Assembly: GCF_018130545.1 (NCBI RefSeq)
Contig: NZ_JAFCKF010000003.1
Coordinates: 62,001-126,000 of the forward strand
Length of the DNA: 64,000 bases
Source of the DNA: Bradyrhizobium tropiciagri
GTDB lineage: Bacteria; Pseudomonadota; Alphaproteobacteria; Rhizobiales; Xanthobacteraceae
Reading direction: 5' to 3'
In this document: positions 34,172 to 43,290 of the stretch, one piece after another
Numbering within the stretch: position 1 is the first letter of the stretch
Layout: every line of letters begins with the position of its first letter
The notes under the pieces: generated by a model
Told to the model about the DNA's origin: nothing
Databases searched by the model: none
What the model saw: the letters and a program-made list of their open reading frames with translations, nothing else
Made by a program: the position numbers and the translations under genes

Positions 34172-36831
34172 GACGCGATCGCCTGCCGCGGCTGCGCGGT
34201 GGCGCCGATCAGCTTGCCGATCTCGGGCTTGCAGCCGCCGCAATTGGTGCCGGCCTTCAGGCAGCGGCCGATCGCCTCAACACTATGGGCGCCCTTTTTG
34301 ATCTCGGCGGTGATCTGGTGCCGTCCGACGCTGAAGCAGGAGCAGACGATCGGGCCGATATCATCGCCCGCGCCGAACGGCCGTCCGGCCAGCAGCGCCA
34401 TCCGCGCATTGGCCGACAATTGCTGTTCGGCAAACAGCCCGGTCAGCCAGGCCCGCGACGGCAGCGCGTGATCGGGCGCGATGAACACGCAGCCCTCGAG
34501 CCGGCCGTCGCGCACCGCCGCGTAACGGAAGCGGCCCGCGGCCGGATCGCGATAGGCGATCCATTCGATCTCGACGCCGTCGAGGCCGAGCTGTGTCCTT
34601 GCCCAGTCGCGCCAGCTCTCCGGGCGAGCATCGAGCGCGAGCTCCAGCCGCGTGCAATCGCCGGCCTTGCCGTAGACCCAATAGCCTGAAGCCGGACGCT
34701 TGATCGCGTCGCGGCTCAGGATGAAGGCGTGCCATTTCGGCGCGTAGGGATCGGCCTTGACCGGCGTGTGCTTGGATTCCGGCTGGCCCGACAGCGGATC
34801 GACCTCCGGATTGACCAGCGCGTTGACGCGGCCCTCGCCGGCGAACTCCTCGTTCCAGTGCATCGGCACGAACACGCAGCCGCGGCGCTGGTCGGCGCTG
34901 ACCACGACGCGCGCGATCATCTCGCCCCAATTGCTGGTCAGCCGCACCAGCCCTTCGTTTTGCAGGCCGGCCTGCCGCGCATCCTCAGGATGGAATTCAG
35001 CATAAGGCTCGAAGATATGTGACAGCAGCCGTCCGGTCTTCCCGGTCCGGGTCATGGTGTGCCACTGATCGCGCACGCGGCCGGTGTTGAGCACCAGCGG
35101 AAAGTCGCGGCTGGTGGCGTTGCGCGCCGCGCGCGGTGCGATCGGCACAAAACGCGCCTTGCGGTCAGGCGTGAAGAATTGCTGGCTCTCGAACATCCGC
35201 GGCGTGCCGGCCGGATGCTCTGATGTCACCGGCCACTGCACCGGCGCCAACGCGTCATAGCTGCCGTCGTCGAGCCCAGCCAGCGCCGAGATGTCGAAAT
35301 CGCGCTTGCCGTCGTTCTCGAAGCCCGACAGTTCGGCGTGCTCGCGGAATACCTCGGCGGCTGACGCGTAGTCGAAGCCGGAATATCCCATGCGTTGCGC
35401 GACGTCGCAGATGATGCGCCAGTCGGCGCGCGCTTCGCCCGGTGCTGCCAGGAACGGCCGCTGCCGCGAGATCCGGCGCTCGGAATTGGTCACGGTGCCG
35501 TCCTTCTCGCCCCACGCCAGCGCCGGCAACAGCACGTCGGCATGCCGCGTCGTGTCGGTGTCGCGCATGCAATCCGTCACCACGACGAGCTCGCAGGCCT
35601 CGAGCGCGGCACGGGCGCGATCGGCATCCGGCAGGCTCACCACCGGATTGGTCGAGATGATCCACACCGCCTTGATGCGACCATCAGCGATGGCGTCGAA
35701 CATGTCGACCGCCTTCAGTCCGCCCTTCTCCGCAATCACGGGAGCGCGCCAGAACCGCTGCACCAGTTCGCGATGCGCTGGATTCTCGAGCTCCATATGC
35801 GCGGCAAGCTGGTTGGCAAGCCCGCCGACCTCGCGGCCGCCCATCGCGTTGGGCTGTCCGGTCAGCGAGAACGGCCCCATTCCGGGACGGCCGATGCGCC
35901 CGGTCAGCAGATGGCAGTTGATGATGGCGTTGACCTTGTCGACGCCGCTCGATGACTGGTTGATGCCCTGCGAATACAGCGTGACGACGCGCTCGGTCTT
36001 CGTAAACCAGTCGAAGAACAATCCGACTGCGCCTTCGGTGAGGCCGCAAGTCGCAGCGGTCTGCGCCAGCGTTTGGCCGCCGACCTGCTTGAGCGCGTCG
36101 ACGATCCCCGTCGTGCAACCGCCGACAAAAGCGCGATCGACCGCATTGCTGCCGGCCAGGAACGCGAACAGCCCGTTGAACAGCACGGAGTCGCTGCCCG
36201 AGCGCAGCGGCAGATGCAGATCAGCGCCCTCGCAGGTCGCGGTGCGGCGCGGATCGATTACCACGATCTTGCAGGCCGGGTTCTTCTCCTTGGCCGCCAG
36301 CATGCGCTGGTGCAGGATCGGATGGCACCAGGCGGCGTTGGAGCCGACCAGCACCAGCAAATCCGCCTGCTCGAGATCCTCGTAACAACCGGGCACGGTG
36401 TCGCTGCCGAAGGCGCGCTTGTGCCCGGCGACGCTGGAGGCCATGCAGAGCCGCGAATTGGTGTCGATATTGGCGGTGCCGACGAAGCCCTTGGCGAGCT
36501 TGTTGATGACGTAATAGTCCTCGGTCAGCAGCTGGCCCGAGACGTAGAACGCCACCGCGTCGGGCCCGTGCTCTCGAACAACGCGACTAAAGCCGTCGGC
36601 GACGCGATCGAGCGCGTCGTCCCACGTGGCGACCGCGCCATCGATAAGAGGCTCCAGCAGACGCCCGTCGAGATCGATGGTTTCGGCGAGCGCCGAGCCC
36701 TTGCTGCAGAGCCGGCCGAAATTGGCCGGATGCTCCTTGTCGCCCTCGACCCGGACGTTGCCCGCCGCGTCCTTGGACGCGATGACGCCACAGCCGACAC
36801 CGCAATAAGGACACGTGGTCTTGACGGGCAT
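34168..36831 (-). CDS. nasA: Assimilatory nitrate reductase catalytic subunit
   Basis: This 887-residue cytoplasmic Mo-bisMGD enzyme reduces nitrate to nitrite. The N-terminal [4Fe-4S] cysteines are C7, C10, C14 and C42. The molybdopterin domain includes TNSRLCMASSVAGHKRAFG with the likely Mo-ligand Cys. The C-terminus carries a BFD-like [2Fe-2S] domain (IVCSCFSVGRHQI and TNCGGCKPEI), as in other assimilatory NasA proteins. It is the third gene of nirB-nirD-nasA, 22 bases after nirD. Confidence 0.95.
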   Translation of the reverse strand: MPVKTTCPYCGVGCGVIASKDAAGNVRVEGDKEHPANFGRLCSKGSALAETIDLDGRLLEPLIDGAVATWDDALDRVADGFSRVVREHGPDAVAFYVSGQLLTEDYYVINKLAKGFVGTANIDTNSRLCMASSVAGHKRAFGSDTVPGCYEDLEQADLLVLVGSNAAWCHPILHQRMLAAKEKNPACKIVVIDPRRTATCEGADLHLPLRSGSDSVLFNGLFAFLAGSNAVDRAFVGGCTTGIVDALKQVGGQTLAQTAATCGLTEGAVGLFFDWFTKTERVVTLYSQGINQSSSGVDKVNAIINCHLLTGRIGRPGMGPFSLTGQPNAMGGREVGGLANQLAAHMELENPAHRELVQRFWRAPVIAEKGGLKAVDMFDAIADGRIKAVWIISTNPVVSLPDADRARAALEACELVVVTDCMRDTDTTRHADVLLPALAWGEKDGTVTNSERRISRQRPFLAAPGEARADWRIICDVAQRMGYSGFDYASAAEVFREHAELSGFENDGKRDFDISALAGLDDGSYDALAPVQWPVTSEHPAGTPRMFESQQFFTPDRKARFVPIAPRAARNATSRDFPLVLNTGRVRDQWHTMTRTGKTGRLLSHIFEPYAEFHPEDARQAGLQNEGLVRLTSNWGEMIARVVVSADQRRGCVFVPMHWNEEFAGEGRVNALVNPEVDPLSGQPESKHTPVKADPYAPKWHAFILSRDAIKRPASGYWVYGKAGDCTRLELALDARPESWRDWARTQLGLDGVEIEWIAYRDPAAGRFRYAAVRDGRLEGCVFIAPDHALPSRAWLTGLFAEQQLSANARMALLAGRPFGAGDDIGPIVCSCFSVGRHQITAEIKKGAHSVEAIGRCLKAGTNCGGCKPEIGKLIGATAQPRQAIAS

Positions 36832-36853
36832 TGCCGGATCGTTCCCTGACCGC

Positions 36854-37183
36854 TCAGCTCACCGCAGCCGCCTGCCGCACCGACAGCCAGACAACGCCGT
36901 TCTCGACCTTGGCCGGATGGGTATGCGTGCAGCCTTCATCGGGTGCGACTGCCTGGCCACTGGCCAGCTCGATGACGAAATTATGCAGCGGACAGGTCAC
37001 GCGCTTGTTGTGCACGATGCCCTGCGACAGCGGCCCGCCCTTGTGCGGACAGCGGTCGTCGAGCGCGAACACCTCGTCGCTCTCGGTCCGGAACACCGCG
37101 ATGTTGCCGCCCGGCGTGCGCACCACGCGCGAGCCGAGCCGCGGAATGTCGTCGAGCGCGCCGATTTCGATCCAGTTGGTCAT
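36854..37183 (-). CDS. nirD: Nitrite reductase small subunit
   Basis: This 109-residue Rieske-type protein has the two cluster-binding motifs CPHKGGPLS and CPLHNFVIEL. It partners NirB in the NADH-dependent reduction of nitrite to ammonium. Its ATG overlaps the nirB stop as ATGA, so the pair is translationally coupled. Confidence 0.95.
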   Translation of the reverse strand: MTNWIEIGALDDIPRLGSRVVRTPGGNIAVFRTESDEVFALDDRCPHKGGPLSQGIVHNKRVTCPLHNFVIELASGQAVAPDEGCTHTHPAKVENGVVWLSVRQAAAVS

Positions 37184-39639
37184 GCGAGCTCCAATTCGGC
37201 GAGAGGCGCGAACTCGTTGCGGTCGACGCCGTGGCTGGCGCGCTCGGCCCACGGATCGGTCTGCGCGAACTGCTGCGAATAGGCGAAACGGGCGAACAGC
37301 GCCTTGCGGTTCGCAACGTCGTCGACCACCCGCTTCCTGATCTGCTCGAGACCGACACGGTCGCACCATTTGTACATGCGCTCGAGATACCAGCCCTCCT
37401 CGCGGTAGAGCTGGGTCAGCGCCACGATCACCTCGAGCGTCTCGTCCTCGGTCTCGACCTTGGTCAGGAACTCGGTGCCCTTGATGTGCAGGCCGGCGGC
37501 GCCGGCGAAGTGGATCTCGTAACCGGAATCGACACAGACCACGCCGACGTCCTTGCAGGTCGCTTCCGCGCAGTTGCGCGGGCAGCCGGAGACGCCGAGC
37601 TTGACCTTGGCCGGTGTCCAGGAGCCCCACATGAACTTCTCGAGCCTGACGCCGAGGCCGGTGGAATCCTGGGTGCCGAAGCGGCACCACTCCGAGCCGA
37701 CGCAGGTCTTCACCGTGCGCAGGCCCTTGGCGTAGGCATGGCCCGACACCATGCCGGCGTCGTTGAGGTCGGCCCACACCGCCGGCAGGTCCTCCTTCTT
37801 GACGCCGAGCAGGTCGATGCGCTGACCGCCGGTGACCTTCACCGTCGGGATGTTGAACTTCTCGGCAACGTCGGCGATGGCGCGCAGTTCGCTCGGCGTG
37901 GTGACGCCACCCCACATCCGCGGCACCACCGAATAGGTGCCGTCCTTCTGGATGTTGGCGTGGACGCGCTCATTGATGAAGCGCGACTGCTGATCGTCGC
38001 GATATTCACCGGGCCAGGTCGCGAGCAGATAGTAGTTCAGCGCCGGACGGCAGGAATGGCAACCGTTGAGCGTCTTCCACTCCATGAAGCGCATCACGGC
38101 CGGGATGGTCTTGAGCTGCTGCTCGACGATGACGCGGCGGACGTCGTCGTGGCTGTGATCGGTGCATTTGCACAGCGGCTTGACCTTCGGCGCCGCCGAA
38201 TAGTCGCCACCGAGCGTGAACGCCAGCACCTGCTCGACCAGGCCGGTACAGGAGCCGCAGGACGACGACGCCTTGGTATGGGCGCGGACGTCGTCGAGGG
38301 TGAACAGCTTCTTCTCCGAGATCGCCTTGACGATCGCGCCCTTGCAGACGCCGTTGCAGCCGCAGATCTCGGTCTCGTCGCTCATCGCGGCGACCGAGTT
38401 CTGGCCGCTGACGCCGCCCTCGCCGAGATTGGCGGCGCCGAACACCAGGCGCTCGCGCATATGCGAGACGTCGGTGCCGTCGCGCAGATGTTGGAAGTAC
38501 CAGGGGCCGTCGATGGTGTCGCCATAGAGCACGGCACCGACGATCTTCTTGTCCTTCAGGATGATGCGCTTGTAGACGCCGCGATTGGCGTCCTGCAGCA
38601 CGATCTCCTCCTTGTCCGGGCCCGGCGAGAAGTCGCCGGCCGAAAACAGGTCGATGCCGGTGACCTTCAGCTTGGTCGAGGTGACCGAGCCGTCATAGGT
38701 GGCAAAGCCCTTCATCGCGAGGTGGTTGGCGCAAACCTTGGCCTGGTCGAACAACGGCGCCACGAGACCATAGGTCTGGCGGCGGTGCTGCACGCATTCG
38801 CCGACCGCATAGATGCGGCCGTCATAGGTCTGCATGGTGTCGGAGACGACGATGCCGCGCTCGCAGTAGAGCCCGGCCTTCTTGGCGAGCTCGAAGTTCG
38901 GGCGGATACCGACCGCCATCACCACGAGATCGGCCGCCAGCTCGGTGCCGTCGCCGAAGCGCACGCCGGTGACACGCTCCTCGCCCAGGATCGCCTGGGT
39001 CTGTGCCGGCATCTTGAACACCATGCCGCGCTCTTCCAGCGACTTGCGCAGGAGACCGCCGGCCACCGGATCGAGCTGGCGCTCCATCAGGGTGTCGAGC
39101 AGATGCACGACCGTGACGTTCATGCCGCGCTTCATCAGCCCGTTGGCGGCTTCGAGGCCGAGCAGGCCGCCGCCGATCACGACGGCATTGCGATAGTCGG
39201 TCGAGGCCTTGATCATGCGATCGACGTCATAGATGTCGCGGAAGCCGATCACGCCCTGGAGGTCCTTGCCCGGCAGCGGCAGCATGATCGGATTCGAGCC
39301 GGTCGCGATCAGCAGGCGATCATAAGGCACGCGATCGCCGGCATCGGTGACGACTTCGCAGGTCCGACGATCGATCATCGAGATCGTCTCGCCCTTGCGC
39401 AGCGTGATGTTGTTGTCCTCGTACCAGTCGACGGTGTTGAGCATGATGTCGTCGACGGTCTTCTCGCCGGCGAGCACCGGCGACAGCAGGATGCGGTTGT
39501 AATTGCCGTAGGGCTCGGAGCCGAACACGGTGATGTCGTAGAGATCGGGCGCGCGTTCGAGCAGCGCCTCCACGGTGCGGATGCCGGCCATCCCGTTGCC
39601 GATCACCACCAGCTTCTGCTTGGTCACTTTGTCGAGCAT
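37180..39639 (-). CDS. nirB: NADH-dependent nitrite reductase large subunit
   Basis: This 819-residue cytoplasmic enzyme reduces nitrite to ammonium. It has an N-terminal FAD/NAD module (VVIGNGMAGIRTVEALL, then a second Rossmann VVIGGGLLGLEAANGL). A BFD-like [2Fe-2S] region follows (CGCNGVCKGAIVKAI and SSCGSCTGLV). The C-terminal siroheme/[4Fe-4S] site is TCVGSEWCRFG plus SGCPRNCAEATCKD. It is the first gene of the nitrate-assimilation operon and is divergent from the transporter gene. Confidence 0.97.
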   Translation of the reverse strand: MLDKVTKQKLVVIGNGMAGIRTVEALLERAPDLYDITVFGSEPYGNYNRILLSPVLAGEKTVDDIMLNTVDWYEDNNITLRKGETISMIDRRTCEVVTDAGDRVPYDRLLIATGSNPIMLPLPGKDLQGVIGFRDIYDVDRMIKASTDYRNAVVIGGGLLGLEAANGLMKRGMNVTVVHLLDTLMERQLDPVAGGLLRKSLEERGMVFKMPAQTQAILGEERVTGVRFGDGTELAADLVVMAVGIRPNFELAKKAGLYCERGIVVSDTMQTYDGRIYAVGECVQHRRQTYGLVAPLFDQAKVCANHLAMKGFATYDGSVTSTKLKVTGIDLFSAGDFSPGPDKEEIVLQDANRGVYKRIILKDKKIVGAVLYGDTIDGPWYFQHLRDGTDVSHMRERLVFGAANLGEGGVSGQNSVAAMSDETEICGCNGVCKGAIVKAISEKKLFTLDDVRAHTKASSSCGSCTGLVEQVLAFTLGGDYSAAPKVKPLCKCTDHSHDDVRRVIVEQQLKTIPAVMRFMEWKTLNGCHSCRPALNYYLLATWPGEYRDDQQSRFINERVHANIQKDGTYSVVPRMWGGVTTPSELRAIADVAEKFNIPTVKVTGGQRIDLLGVKKEDLPAVWADLNDAGMVSGHAYAKGLRTVKTCVGSEWCRFGTQDSTGLGVRLEKFMWGSWTPAKVKLGVSGCPRNCAEATCKDVGVVCVDSGYEIHFAGAAGLHIKGTEFLTKVETEDETLEVIVALTQLYREEGWYLERMYKWCDRVGLEQIRKRVVDDVANRKALFARFAYSQQFAQTDPWAERASHGVDRNEFAPLAELELA

Positions 39640-40276
39640 GGTCTGCCTTTCAATTCCGACGACGGTGCTCAGCGACGCGGCGCGCGTCGTCGATCGACAC
39701 CGATAAGGTTTGGAGTTGTTAGGAAGCCCATCCGCGGGCGCAGACCGTCCTCAATGACGATCGATGTTCCGTTATTGATTGATATTCAAAACGCGTGCCA
39801 ATTTGGCCAGGACGAATCTGACAGCAAAATCAATGGGTTTTCGACGACCCCGAATCAGCCGGGCAGCGCGACGCGACGACAGCCGGCCGATTTTTTAGCC
39901 ACGCCGATGATCTCTTGTGCAGCACAGCATCAGCGGCGGCGATAATGATCGCGAACGCGCTGTTGATGCGTCATCGCACGCTCATGGCGCATCGCACAAG
40001 AAAGCATCAACGTGCGCGTTTACGCGGCGGCGCTTGCTGCGAGCCACGCCAAATGCACGCGCCGAACACGTTCCGCGATCTCGCGGCAACGTCTTGCGAC
40101 TGCAAGGCAAAGCGACGCGATCGATTCGATGGCACGGTAATTGCTGACCTCACTTCCTGACGGAGTGCGTCTCAACGACGAGCGCGCTCATGCATTCACC
40201 CACATTCGATTTTATCTGCGCCCGGGATAGCCGCGATTTGCGGTTGCCTCCGCCGCATCAGCGCGAGACGTGTGCG
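39640..40276. other. nirB-transporter divergent regulatory region (637 bases, no gene)
   Basis: No reliable gene is seen. Just upstream of nirB, an 8-bp inverted repeat CGACGACG (39657-39664) / CGTCGTCG (39685-39692) could form a leader hairpin. A sigma-54-like promoter lies at 39785-39801. On the transporter side GTTGATGC...GCATCAAC (about 39962-40009) forms an inverted repeat enclosing repeated CATCGCAC units. Regulation by nitrogen status is inferred. Confidence 0.5.
39785..39801 (-). promoter_or_regulatory. Sigma-54-like promoter of nirBD-nasA
   Basis: The minus strand reads TTGGCACGCGTTTTGAA. The -24 element is a perfect TTGGCACG, but the -12 element is TTGAA instead of TTGCA. Predicted start is about 135 nt upstream of the nirB ATG. 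Confidence is limited by the -12 mismatch. Confidence 0.4.
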
Positions 40277-41536
40277 ATGAAGCTAGCCGAATTCAAGAAG
40301 GCAGGTCACTGGCCGACCCTGCTCGCTGCGTTCCTGTATTTCGACATCAGCTTCATGGCGTGGGTCGCGCTCGGACCGCTGATCGTCTACATCGCGCACG
40401 ACATGAATCTGGCGGTGAACGAGAAGTTCACCCTGGTCGCGATTCCCGTGCTCGCCGGCGCGCTGTTGCGGGTGCCGATGGGCATTCTCGCCGATATCAT
40501 CGGCGCCAAGCGCACCGGCATCATCGCCCAACTGGTCGTGATCGCAGCGACCGCCTCGGTCTGGCACTTCGGGCTGACCAGCAAGCTCGCGATCGAGCTG
40601 TTCGGCGTCGCGCTCGGCGTCGGTGGCGCCTCGTTTGCCGTCGCCCTGCCCCAGGCCAGCCGCTGGTACCCGCCACAATATCAGGGCGTGGTGATGGGGA
40701 TCGCCGGTGCCGGCAATATGGGTGTCGTGCTCGACACGCTGCTGGCGCCGACCATCGCCGAACATTGGGGCTGGCAGGCCGTGTTCGGTTGCCTCCTGAT
40801 TCCGATGCTGATGGTGCTCGCCTATTACGCCGTCGCGGCCAAGGACGCGCCGGGCGAGCGCAAGAATATCTCGCTGAAGGCCTACGGCGCGCTGCTGAAG
40901 GATTCCGACAGCCGCTGGTTCATGTTCTTCTACTTCATCACCTTCGGCGGCTTCGTCGGCCTCGCCAACGCGCTGCCGCTCTATTTCACGGTGCAGTATC
41001 ACGTCTCCGGCGTCGCGGCCGGCATGCTGGTGGCGTTGATCGTCGCGTTCGGCTCGGGCTTCCGCCCCGTCGGCGGCATGATCGCCGACCGTATCGGCGG
41101 CATTCGTTCGCTGTCGATCCTGTTCGGGGTCGTGGTCGCGGCCTACCTCGTGATCGCCTTCATGCCGGAGGGCCCGATTGCGCCGGCGGCAGGCGGCTGG
41201 GCATTGACCGAGCTGCCGCGGATCGCCTGGGTCTCGGTGCTGCTGTTCTCGATCGGCGTGCTGGCGCTCGGCATGGGCAATGGCGCGGTGTTCCAGCTGA
41301 TCCCGCTGCGCTTCCGCCACGAGATCGGCCTGATGACCGGCCTGGTCGGCTGCGCCGGCGGCGTCGGCGGCTTCTTCCTGGCGCAGACGCTGGGCTACGC
41401 CAAGGGCATGACCGGCGGATTCGGCGCCGGCTTCCTGTTCTTCGGCGCGCTGGCGTTGCTTGGCTTCATCGGACTTGCGATGGTCAAGGTCCGCTGGCGC
41501 ACCACCTGGGGCGCGGTGTCGGGAGCGCGCGTCTGA
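40277..41536 (+). CDS. narK: Nitrate/nitrite transporter, MFS family
   Basis: This 419-residue inner-membrane protein has about twelve hydrophobic segments and the nitrate-family signatures GVGGASFAVALPQASRWYPP and FLYFDISFMAWVALGPLI. It should import nitrate for the divergent nasA/nirBD enzymes. I start at the ATG at 40277 (MKLAEFKKAGHWPTLLAAF); the open frame begins 29 codons earlier with unlike sequence. The kinase/phosphatase gene follows after 33 bases. Confidence 0.93.
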   Translation: MKLAEFKKAGHWPTLLAAFLYFDISFMAWVALGPLIVYIAHDMNLAVNEKFTLVAIPVLAGALLRVPMGILADIIGAKRTGIIAQLVVIAATASVWHFGLTSKLAIELFGVALGVGGASFAVALPQASRWYPPQYQGVVMGIAGAGNMGVVLDTLLAPTIAEHWGWQAVFGCLLIPMLMVLAYYAVAAKDAPGERKNISLKAYGALLKDSDSRWFMFFYFITFGGFVGLANALPLYFTVQYHVSGVAAGMLVALIVAFGSGFRPVGGMIADRIGGIRSLSILFGVVVAAYLVIAFMPEGPIAPAAGGWALTELPRIAWVSVLLFSIGVLALGMGNGAVFQLIPLRFRHEIGLMTGLVGCAGGVGGFFLAQTLGYAKGMTGGFGAGFLFFGALALLGFIGLAMVKVRWRTTWGAVSGARV

Positions 41537-41569
41537 CGACCCGCTCCCCCGGGAGAGGATAGCTCGGAC

Positions 41570-43273
41570 GTGGCGAATGGCGCGCAACCGGACTTGGGCG
41601 TTCGCGTTGGTTTCGCCAGCGAGACCGGCAAGCGTGCCGCCAATGAAGACTACGTCGCGGCCTGCCTCGGCCAGCCGGGCACGCTGCACCGCGACGTCGT
41701 CGCCGCGGTCGCCGACGGCGTCGGCGGCCACAAGGGCGGACGCGAGGCGGCGGAGGTCGCGGTCCGCAGCTTCATCGACGCCTATTACTCACTGCCCGAG
41801 ACGCTCGGCGTCCGCCGCCGCGCCGCGCGAGCTCTGGAGGCCGCCAACAGCTGGATCTACGGCCAGGGTCGGGTCGATGCCGCGCGCAGCGGCATGGCCT
41901 GCGCATTCTCCTCGATCATCCTGTCGCGGCGGCAATGCCATGTGATCCATATCGGCGACACCCGTGCCTATCGCCTCAGCGAGGGACGGCTGGAACGCCT
42001 AACGCAGGATCACATCGCCGGCCGCGGCGACCTCGCCCATATGCTCAACCGCGCCATCGGCTTCGAGGAGTTCGCCCGCTTCGACTACACCTCCGTCGGG
42101 CTCCGGCAACATGACCGTCTCCTGATTTGCAGCGACGGGGTGCACGGCGCGCTCGGAGATTCCCGCCTCCAGCAGCTGCTGGAGGAACGCACGCCGCCGG
42201 ACGAATCGGCGCGCAGCATCGTCGATGCCGCGCTCGCAGCCGGCAGCAGCGACAACACGTCAGCGCTGGTGCTCGACGTCGTCGACCTGCCGCCGGCGGA
42301 TCGCGATGACCTCACCCTTGCGATTGCAACGTTGCCGATCCTCGATCTGCCTGACAGCGGCGACACGATCGACGATTTCGCGCTCGGCGACGTGCTGTCG
42401 GACGGACGCTACAGCCGCCTGTTCAAGGCCACCGACACGCGCGCCGGCCGCGAGGTGGTGCTGAAATTTCCGCATCCGCGGGTCGCCAGCGAGGGCTCCT
42501 ACCGCCTCGCCTTCGTGCGCGAGGCCTGGGTTGCCGCACGCGTGCGCAGCCTGTGGATCGGCGAGATCATCGAGGTGCCGGCGGAGCGGCAGACCAGGCT
42601 TTATTCGGCGATGCCGCTCTATGAGGGCGAGACGCTGGAGCAACGGCTCAATCGCGCGCCGCGGCTGTCGCTCACCGAGGGTATCGCGATTGCAACCAAG
42701 CTGGTGCGCGCGGTGACGGCGCTGCACCGCGCCGGCATCATCCATCGCGACATCAAGCCGGACAACGTGATCCTCCTGAAGGACGGCGGGTTGCGCCTGG
42801 TCGACCTCGGCGTCGCGCGCGTCCCGCTGCTGGAAGATTTTCCCGCCGAGGACATTCCGGGTACCGCGAGCTACATGGCGCCCGAACTGTTCGGCGGCAA
42901 GGCCGGCGACGAGGCCTCCGACCTGTTCGCGCTCGGCGTCACGGTCTACCGCATGTTCACCGCGAACTATCCGTTCGGCGAGATCGAGCCGTTCTCGCGA
43001 CCGCGCTTTGGCAAGCCGACGCCGCTGTCACGTTATCGGCCGGACCTGCCGGCCTGGCTCGATGCCGTGATCGGCAAGGCGCTCAGCGTCGAACCCGCGC
43101 AACGCTTCGGCGACGCGATCGAGTTCGCGCATGAGCTGGAGAACGGCGCGACCTGGGCCGGCCCCGCCGTGACCACCCGCAAATCACTGCACGACCGCGA
43201 TCCCGTGACCTTCTGGAAGGTGTTGTGCGCGATCCTGGCCCTAGTCATCGTGGTGCTGCTGGCGCGGCATTAA
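41570..43273 (+). CDS. PP2C phosphatase-Ser/Thr protein kinase fusion, membrane-tethered
   Basis: This 567-residue protein has two opposing domains. Residues 1-250 are a PP2C-type phosphatase with the metal acids in NED (25-27), ADGVGG (48-53), HIGDTRAYRL, CSDGVHG and SSDNTS. Residues 270-530 are a protein kinase with K299 in VVLKFPHP, HRDIKPDN (catalytic D394), DLG (412-414) in place of DFG, and MAPELF. The glycine loop is degenerate. One C-terminal membrane helix (about 546-565) anchors it with its domains in the cytoplasm. It starts at GTG 41570, 33 bases after the transporter stop. I infer it modifies nitrate uptake or reduction. Confidence 0.93.
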   Translation: MANGAQPDLGVRVGFASETGKRAANEDYVAACLGQPGTLHRDVVAAVADGVGGHKGGREAAEVAVRSFIDAYYSLPETLGVRRRAARALEAANSWIYGQGRVDAARSGMACAFSSIILSRRQCHVIHIGDTRAYRLSEGRLERLTQDHIAGRGDLAHMLNRAIGFEEFARFDYTSVGLRQHDRLLICSDGVHGALGDSRLQQLLEERTPPDESARSIVDAALAAGSSDNTSALVLDVVDLPPADRDDLTLAIATLPILDLPDSGDTIDDFALGDVLSDGRYSRLFKATDTRAGREVVLKFPHPRVASEGSYRLAFVREAWVAARVRSLWIGEIIEVPAERQTRLYSAMPLYEGETLEQRLNRAPRLSLTEGIAIATKLVRAVTALHRAGIIHRDIKPDNVILLKDGGLRLVDLGVARVPLLEDFPAEDIPGTASYMAPELFGGKAGDEASDLFALGVTVYRMFTANYPFGEIEPFSRPRFGKPTPLSRYRPDLPAWLDAVIGKALSVEPAQRFGDAIEFAHELENGATWAGPAVTTRKSLHDRDPVTFWKVLCAILALVIVVLLARH

Positions 43274-43290
43274 GGCGGCGACCGCAAACC

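Noticed and set aside
37231-39945. 904-codon frame opposite nirB
   Set aside because: Same antisense effect. Composition is Asp/His/Ala-biased without any motif, while nirB has full cofactor sites.
39915-40160. 81-codon ORF in the nirB-transporter gap
   Set aside because: It starts without a ribosome site, has irregular Arg/His/Cys composition and lies in the divergent control region. I treat it as noncoding.
40283-41731. 482-codon minus-strand frame across the nitrate transporter
   Set aside because: It is rich in Asp, Arg, His and Gln, has no hydrophobic spans or motifs, and mirrors the transporter codons.
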